DNA of 64,000 bases from an uncultured Holophagaceae bacterium (GTDB lineage: Bacteria; Acidobacteriota; Holophagae; Holophagales; Holophagaceae): contig CAIOFF010000020.1 in NCBI GenBank assembly GCA_903857495.1, positions 1-64,000 of the forward strand. The letters are read 5' to 3'. Shown piece after piece: positions 1-9,000 of the stretch. The position numbers and the translations under genes were made by a program. The first letter of the stretch is position 1; every line of letters starts with the position of its first letter. The notes under the pieces were generated by a model. That model saw nothing but the letters and a program-made list of their open reading frames with translations, was not told where the DNA came from and ran no database searches.

Positions 1-3000
1 CCATAGCCAGCTTCGTTCCTGGTGCGGCGACGATCACAGCCGGGAGCAGCACGACCCTGACCGGGACCTTCACGGGCGGCACGGGCTCCGTGGACAACAG
101 CGTGGGTGCGGTCACCACCACGGTCGCCACGACCGTGACGCCAGCGAGCACCACGACCTACACCCTGACCGTGACGAACGCCGCGACGGTGCCAGCCACT
201 ATCACCACTCAGGCCACCGTGAACGTCGTGGCCGCACCCGTGGCGACCAGCCTGGTGGCCAGCAATACCACCCCGACCTCTGGCGCCACCTTCACCCTGA
301 CGCCGACCTACACCGGCGGCCCTGGCACCCTCACCTACGCGGGTGGCAGCGTGACCTGCCCGGCGACGGGCGTGGCCTCGGCGGCGATCACCGCCGACTG
401 GGTGGGCGCGCGGACCTACACGCTGACCGTGACCAACGCCGCTGGCGCCACCTCGACCGCGACGGTCACCGTGACGCCGGCCGCCCCCTTCGCCATCACC
501 ACCTTCACCCCGAACTTGCCCCTGGTGTCCTATGGTGGCGGAGCGACGTTGTCCTGGACCCTCGGCGGCTCTGCGCCCACAACCCTGACCCTGGACGGCG
601 CGAGTGTGCTGGGCAACCTCCGCGCCCTGGTGGCGCCGCGCAACCGGCAGACCTACACCCTGACCGGCACCGACGGCCTCAACACCTCCACCCAGACCCT
701 CAAGGTCGGCGCCCAGGGCCTGGACCTCCTCGCGGGAAGCCCGGGCGGGTCTGGGACTGCGGATGGCACGGGCACCGTAGCCCGGTTCTCCTGGCCCAGC
801 GGCGTGGCCGTGGACGGGGCCGGGAACACCTATGTGGCGGACACCGGCAACAACACCATCCGCAAGATCACCCCTTTGGGGGGGGTAAGCACCCTGGCGG
901 GACTGGCGGGAAGTCCCGGCTCGGCGGATGGCACCGGCACGGAGGCCCAGTTCTACGAGCCCTCCGGTGTGGCCGTGGACACGGCCGGGAACGTCTATGT
1001 GGCGGACAGCGCCAACCACACCATCCGGAAGATCACCGCTCTGGGCGAGGTGAGCACCCTGGCGGGGCTGGCTTCGGGGGTGTCCGGCAACATCGACGCC
1101 AAGGGCAGGGACGCTCGGTTCAGCTACCCCACCGGCGTGGCCGTGGACGCGGTCGGGAACGTCTATGTGGCCGACCGCGACAACCACACCATCCGCAAGA
1201 TCACCCCCTTGGGGGTGGTGACCACCCTGGCGGGTCGGGCAGGGTATTCCGGATTCACGGACGCTACGGGCACGGCCGCCCAGTTCCAGGCGCCCTGGGG
1301 CGTGGCCGTGGACAAGGACGGCAACGTCTACGTGGCGGACTCCTATAGCTACGCCATCCGCAAGGTCACCTCATTGGGCGTGGTGACCACCCTGGCGGGT
1401 TCGGGTGTCGCAGGTACTGCGGACGGTTCGGGCACGGCCGCCCAGTTCTACCAACCCTCCGGTGTGGCGGTGGACCCTGCCGGGACCTGCGTCTATGTGG
1501 CAGACACCGTCAACAACACCATCCGCAAGATCACCCTTTCTACGGGCGAGGTGACTACCCTGGCGGGTTCGGCGGGGAGTTCGGGTTCAGCGGATGGCAC
1601 GGGCACGAACGCCCGGTTCAATTTCCCCCGGGGCCTGGCCGTGGACCCAGCCGGGAACGTCTATGTGGCGGACACCAGCAATGGCATCATCCGCAAGATC
1701 ACCCTCTCTGCGGGGGTGGGCGAGGTGAGCACCCTGGCGGGGCGTGCCGCCGTCACGGGCACGTCCATCAGCACCGTTGGCGTGGCCGTGGACGCGACCG
1801 GAAACGCCTATGTGGCGGACAGCGCCAACCACACCATCCGGAAGATCACTCCTGCCGGTGGGGTGAGCACCCTGGCGGGTTCGGGAACTGCGGGTTGGAC
1901 GGTGGACGGCACAATAGGCACAGCCGCCCAGTTCCGCTCCCCCCGAGGCGTGGCCGGGGACGCGACCGGAACGGCCGTCTATGTGGCGGACGCCGGCAAC
2001 CACGCCATCCGCAAGATCATCCTCGCTACGGGCGAGGTGAGCACGCTGGCGGGTTCAGCGGGAGCTATGGCTACGGGTACCACGAACGCCACGGGCACGG
2101 CCGCCCGGTTCAATGCCCCCCAAGGCGTGGCCGTGGACAAGGTCGGGGACGTCTATGTGGCGGACACCGGCAACAACACCATCCGCAAGATCACCATCTC
2201 TGCGGGGGTGGGCACGGTGACCACCCTGACAGGTGCGGTGTTCTCTGGTCCCTCCGGCGTGGCCGTGGACCAGGACTTGAACGTCTATGTGGCGAGCACC
2301 AACAACCACACCATCTACACGATCACCCCGGGGGGAGTCGTAAGCACCCTGGCGGGGTTGCCAGGAACTTCGGGTTACAACGACGACCCGACGGGCACAA
2401 ACGCCCGGTTCAACAGCCCCACGGGCGTGGCCGTGGACGCCGACAAGAACGTCTATGTGGCGGACAGCGGCAACCACACCATCCGCAAGATCACCTCGGG
2501 TGGGGCGGTGACCACGGTGGCCGGCCGCGCCGGCGTGGCCAGTTTCCAGGCGGGTCCGCTGCCGGGTCTGCTGAGCAGCCCCCAGGGTCTGGCGCTCACG
2601 GCGGACGGCGATCTGGTGATCACCATGAGCAACGCCGTGGTGCAGGTGACCGCACCAGGTGCGTCTCCGGCGGAGCCTTCCCTGGCCGCCTCCAGCAGCA
2701 CCGTGCCCCGCGGGGCGACCTTTACCCTGACCCCGACCTTCGCCACGGGTACGGGCAGCATCGACCAGGGCGTGGGGGCCGTGAGCTCCGGGACTCCCGT
2801 CACAGTCACGGCGAACTGGATCGGGGCGCGGACCTTCACGCTGACGGTGACCTACACGAACGGCACCACGGCCACGGCCCCGGCGACGGTGACCCCCCAG
2901 GTTGTGACGGTCGGGTCCATCTCACCCGCCGCCACCACCGTGACCGCCAGCACCCCCACCCCCTTCAGCGCCACCGTCACCGGGGGCAACCTCGGCACCC

Positions 3001-6000
3001 TGACCTGGAGCAGCACCGGAGGTGGAACCTGGTCCGGCAGCACCTGGACGGCCCCGGCCTCGGCCGGCGGCCCCTATACAATCACGGCCACGTCCGTGGA
3101 GGATCCCACCCAGAGCGCCACGACCACGGTGACCGTGGTGGCGGCTCCGGTGGCGGCCAGCCTCACGGCATCCGCCCTGACGCCGGTGCTTGGGGCCACC
3201 TTCACCCTGACGCCGGTGTATTCGGACGGAGGGGTGAGTCTCACCTACACGGGTCCAGGCGCGACCAGCGGCAGCGTGGCCTGCCCGGCCTCGGGCGTGG
3301 CGTCGGCACCCATCACCGCCAGCTGGGCGGGCGCGCGGACCTACACGCTGACCGTGACCAACGCCGCCGGGACCGTGGCGACCCGAACGGTGACGGTGAA
3401 GCCCAATGCCTTCGCCATCGACGCCTTCACGGCGAACCTGGGTCTGGTGACCTACGGCGGCGGAGCCACGCTGTCCTGGGTGCTCAGTGGCCCGGCGCCC
3501 ACGGCCCTGACCCTGGATGGCGCCAGTGTCTTGGGCAGCCTCAGCGCCCTGGTGGCGCCCCGAAACCGGCAGACCTACACCCTGTCCGGCACCAGCGGCA
3601 ACACCGATACGCAGACCCTCAAGGTGGCCGCCCAGGGCCTGGACCTCCTCGCGGGCAATCCGGGGGGGACTGGGACTGCGGACGGCACGGGCACCGCCGC
3701 CCGGTTCAGCAACGTCCAACACGTGGCCGTGGACGCCGCCGGGAATACCTATGTGGCGGACGGTACGACCCTCCGCAAGATCACCCCCTTAGGGGTGGTG
3801 AGCACCCTGGCGGGACTGGCGGGAACTTACGGTCATGTGGATGCCAATGGCGCGGACGCCCGGTTCAACGGCGCCTGGGATGCGGCTGTGGACACCGCCG
3901 GGAATGTCTATGTGGCAGAGGTCAACTCCTACACCATCCGCAAGATCACCCCCTCGGGGGATGTGACCACCCTGGCGGGGTCGCCATGGAATTCGGGTTT
4001 CATCAACGACAATGGCACGGCCGCTCGGTTCAATAACCCCCAAGGCATTGCCGTGGATGCAGCCGGGAATGTCTACGTGGCGGACACCGGCAACTACGCC
4101 ATCCGCAGGATCACCCCGGGTGGGGATGTGACGACCCTGGCGGGTTCGGGAACTTCGGGTTGGACGGTGGACGGCACGACTGGCACAGCCGCCCAGTTCA
4201 GTAATGCCTTCGGTGTGGCCGTGGACGCGGACGGGGTTGTCTATGTGGCGGACACCGGCAACTCCACCATCCGCAAGATCACTCCGGCAGGCGTGGTGAG
4301 CACCCTGGCGGGTTCACACACAGCTTCGGGTTCCACGGATGCGAATGGCACGAACGCCCTGTTCTCCTTGCCCTACGGGGTGGCCGTGGGCGCTGACAAG
4401 AACGTCTATGTGGCAGACACCAACAACTCCACCATCCGCAAGATCACCCCGGGTGGGGATGTGACCACCCTGGCGGGCCTGGCAGGCAATCAGGGTTCCG
4501 CAGATGGCGCAGCCACCGCAGCCGCTCGGTTCAAGAGGCCCCGCGGCGTGGCCGTGGATGCGGCCGGGAACGTCTATGTGGGAGACACTGGCAACAGCAC
4601 CCTCCGCAAGATCAGTGGGGGCGCGGTGAGCACCCTGGCGGGGCTGGCGGCCACCTCGGGTTCGGCCAATGGCACGGGGACGGCGGCCCAGTTCAGCACC
4701 CCCCTCGGTGCGGCTGTGGACGCAACCGGGAACGCCTATGTGGCGGACAGCGCCAACCACACCATCCGCAAGATCACGCCGGCGGGGGTGGTGAGCACCC
4801 TGGCAGGGATGGCAGGGACTTCGGGTTGGACGGCGGACGGCACAATAGGCCTAGCCGCCAAGTTCAACTCCCCCAAAGGCGTGGCCCTGGACGATCTCGG
4901 AAACCTGTACGTGGCGGACACCACCAACCACAGAATCCGCAAGATCATCCTCTCTTCGGGCGCGGTGAGCACCCTGGCGGGTTCGGGAACGGCTGGGGCC
5001 GGAAACGCCCCGCCAGGCCCGGCCACCAACGCCCAGTTCAGTTCCCCCCAAGGCGTGGCCGTGGATGCTGCGGGCAACGTCTATGTGGCGGACACCGGCA
5101 ACCACCTCCTCCGCAAGATCACCCCGGCGGGGGTGGTGAGCACCCTGGCGGGTCGGGCTGGAACTGCGGCCTATCTGGACGACCCCATTTCTGCCACGAA
5201 CGCCCGCTTCAGTGCCCCTCAAGGCGTGGTCGTGGACGCTGACGGGCACGTCTATGTGGCAGACACCGGCAACCACGCCATCCGCAAGATCACCCCGGCG
5301 GGCGAGGTGACCACCCTGGCGGGCTATGGTACCCGTTCTGGTTTCGCCGATGGCACGGGCACGGCGGCCCAGTTCAACACGCCCTCGGCCGTGGCCCTGG
5401 ACGCGACCGGTAACCTCTATGTGGCGGATACGGGCAACCACACCCTCCGCAAGGTCACCTCTCTCGGGGTGGTGACCACCGTGGCCGGCCGCACCGGCGT
5501 GCAGGGATTCCAGCCAGGTCCGCTGCCGGGCGGGCTGAGCAGTCCCCACGGCCTGGCGGTCACGGCGGACGGCGATCTGGTGGTCACCACGAGCAACGCC
5601 GTGGTGCAGGTGACGGCCCCGACGGCGGCCGCACAGCCATTCCTGACCGCCTCCAGCAGCACCGTGGCCCGCGGGGCGAGCCTTACCCTGACGCCGACCT
5701 TCTCCACGGGCTCGGGCGCCATCGACCAGGGCGTGGGGGGCGTGAGCTCGGGGACGGCCAAGACGGTCACGGCGGACTGGACCGGAGCGAAGACGTTCAC
5801 GCTGACGGTGGCCTACGGGGATGGCACCACAGCCACGGCCCCGGTGACGGTGACTACGCAAGATGTGTGGGTGCGCGCCATCACACCCGCCGCCGCCAAC
5901 GTGGCCGTCGGCACCAGCACCACCTACAGCGCCATCGTCACCGGGGGCCACCTCGGCACCCTGACCTGGAGCAGCAGCGGCGGCGGCAGCTGGTCCGGCA

Positions 6001-9000
6001 GCACCTGGACGGCCCCGGGCACGGCGGGTTCCTGCACCATCACGGCCACGTCCGTGGATGATCCCAGCAAGAGCGCCACGACCACGGTCACCGTGGTGGC
6101 CGCGCCCGTGGCATCTGGCTTGGTGGTTGCCCCTGCGGCGCCCACCCAGGGCAGCACCTTCACCTTGACGCCGACCTACACCGGCGGCCCTGGCACCCTC
6201 ACCTACGCGGGTGGCAGCCTGACCTGCCCGGCGACGGGCGTGGCCTCGGCGGCGATCACCGCCGACTGGGTGGGCGCGCGGACCTACACGCTGACCGTGA
6301 CCAACGCGCTGGGGGCCGTGGCGACCAGGACGGTCACCGTGACGCCGGCCGCCCCCTTCGTCATCGATGCTTTCACCGCAAACCGGTCGCTGGTGACCTT
6401 CGGCGGCTCTGCCACGGTGTCCTGGACCCTTAGCGGCCCCTCGCCCACGGCCCTGACCCTGGACGGCGCCAATGTCCTGGGCAACCTCAGCGCCCTGGTG
6501 GCGCCACGCAACCGGCAGGCCTTCACCCTGACGGGCACCGCCGGCGGCAACATCGCCACCCAGACCCTCAAGGTCGGCGCCCAGGGCGTGGACCTCCTCG
6601 CGGGAAGTCCGGGCGGGCCCGGGACGGTGGATGGCACAGGCCCGGCCGCGCGGTTCGATGCGCCCGCCGGCCTGGCCATGGACGCGGCCGGAAGCCTCTA
6701 TGTGGCGGACGCCAACAACCACACCATCCGCAAGATCACCTCAGCCGGGGCGGTGAGCACCTTGGCGGGACTGGCGGGAACTTCCGGTGCTGCGAATGGC
6801 ATGGGCACGGCCGCCCGGTTCAATAACCCCACGGGCGTGGCCGTGGACGCGGCCGGGAACGTCTATGTGGCGGATTCCGCCAACCACACCATCCGCAAGA
6901 TCAGCGCAGCCGGGCTGGTGAGCACCCTGGCGGGAACTGGCACCTATGGATACAAGGACGACACGGGCACATCCGCCCAATTCAACGGCCCCTCCGCCGT
7001 GGCCGTGGACGCGGCTGGGACCGTCTATGTGGCGGATGACGGCAACAATGTCATTCGGAAGATCAGCGGGGGGGTTGTGACCACCCTGGCAGGTGTGGCG
7101 GGAGGTTCGGGCTATGCCGATGGACCGGGTGCTTCCGCCAAGTTCTGGGCCCCTTCCGGTCTGGCCGTGGATGCGGCCATGGCCAACGTCTATGTGGTGG
7201 ATTCTGGCAACAACCGAATCCGGAGGATCATCCTCTCCACGGGTGCGGTGGAGACCCTGGCGGGTCAGGCCACGAGTGGTTCCACGGACGCGGTGGGCAC
7301 GGCTGCCAAGTTCAATCGCCCCGCCGGCGTGGCCCTGGACCCGACCGGATACCTCTATGTGGCGGATTCCTACAACATGACCATCCGCAAGATCACCCTC
7401 TCTTCGGGCCAGGTGACCACCCTGGCGGGTTGGGCGGGCTGGTCTGGGTCTGCGGATGGCCCCGGCATAAATGCCCGATTCCTTTATCCACGTGGGGTTG
7501 TCGCGGACGGGGCCGGGACGGTCTACGTGACGGACTCCCTCAACCACACCCTCCGCAGGATCGTCATCTCCTCGGGCGAAGTGAGCACCCTGGCGGGGCT
7601 GGTTGCAGCTTTCGGCAGTGCGGATGGCACGGGCGCGGCCGCCCAGTTCAAAAACCCCCAAGGCGTGGGTGTGGACGCGGCCGGGAACGCCTATGTGGCG
7701 GACACCGGTAGCAACACCATCCGCAAGATCACCCCTGCCGGGGTGGTAAGCACCCTGGCGGGGCTGGCGGGCTCTGCGGGAACCACGAACGGCACCAGTG
7801 GCGATCCCAGGACCGCCCGGTTCCACTCGCCCTCCGGCGTGGCCGTGGACACTGCCGGGAACCTCTATGTGGCAGACTCTGCCAACTACACCATCCGCAA
7901 GATCAGCTCTCTGGGCGTGGTGACGACCCTGGCGGGTTCGGTTGTTGGTGGCTATCTGGACGGCACGGGCACGGCCGCCCAGTTTGAGCTCTTCTCCAGT
8001 CTGGCGGTGGATCAGGACGGGAACGTCTACGTGGCGGATTCCTCCAATTCCACGATCCGCAAGATCACCCCCTTGGGGGTGGTGACCACCCTGGCGGGTC
8101 GGGCAGGGTATTCCGGATTCACGGACGCTACGGGCACGGCCGCCCGGTTCTTCTGGCCTCAGGGCGTGGCTGTGGACGCTACCGGGACGGTTTACGTGGC
8201 GGACTATCACACCATCCGCAAGATCACCCCTTTGGGGGTGGTGACCACCCTGGCGGGTTCAGCGGGACTGTCGGGTGCCACGGATGGCACGGGCTCGGCC
8301 GCCCGGTTCAACAACCCCAAGGACGTGGCCGTGGACGCGGTCGGGAACCTCTTCGTGGCGGACACGGACAACCACACCATCCGCAAGGTCACCTCGGCGG
8401 GGGTGGTGACCACCGTGGCCGGCCGCACCGGCGTGCAGGGATTCCAGCCAGGTCCGCTGCCCGGTGGTCTCAACGCTCCCCAGGGCCTGGCGCTCACGCC
8501 GGACGGCGACCTGGTGATCACCCAGGCCAATGCCGTGGTGCAGGTGACGGCGCCGACGGTGGCCCCGGCGGAACCCTCCCTGACCGTCTCCAGCAGCACC
8601 GTGGCCCGCGGGGCGACCTTCACCCTGACGCCGACCTTCGCCACGGGCACGGGCAGCATCGACCAGGGCGTGGGGGGCGTGAGTTCGCTGGAGGCCAAGA
8701 CGGTCACGGCGAACTGGACCGGGGCGCGGACCTTCACGCTGACGGTGACCTACCCGGATGGCACCACGGCCACGGCCCCGGTGACCGTGACCACGCAGGA
8801 TGTGTGGGTGCGCGCCATCTCGCCCGCCGCCGCCACCGTGACCGCCGGCACCAACACCGCCTTCAGTGCCACTGTCACCGGGGGCAACCTCGGCAAGGCG
8901 ACCTGGAGCAGCGGCGGCGTGGGCAGCTGGTCCAGCAACATCTGGACGGCCCCGGCCACGGCGGGCGGCCCCTATACGATCACGGCCACGTCCATGGATG

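Noticed and set aside
4851-6722. Long minus-strand reading frames across the NHL gene
   Set aside because: They are antisense shadows of a GC-rich repeat gene, with Arg/Gly/His-rich sequence and the repeat period of the + strand.
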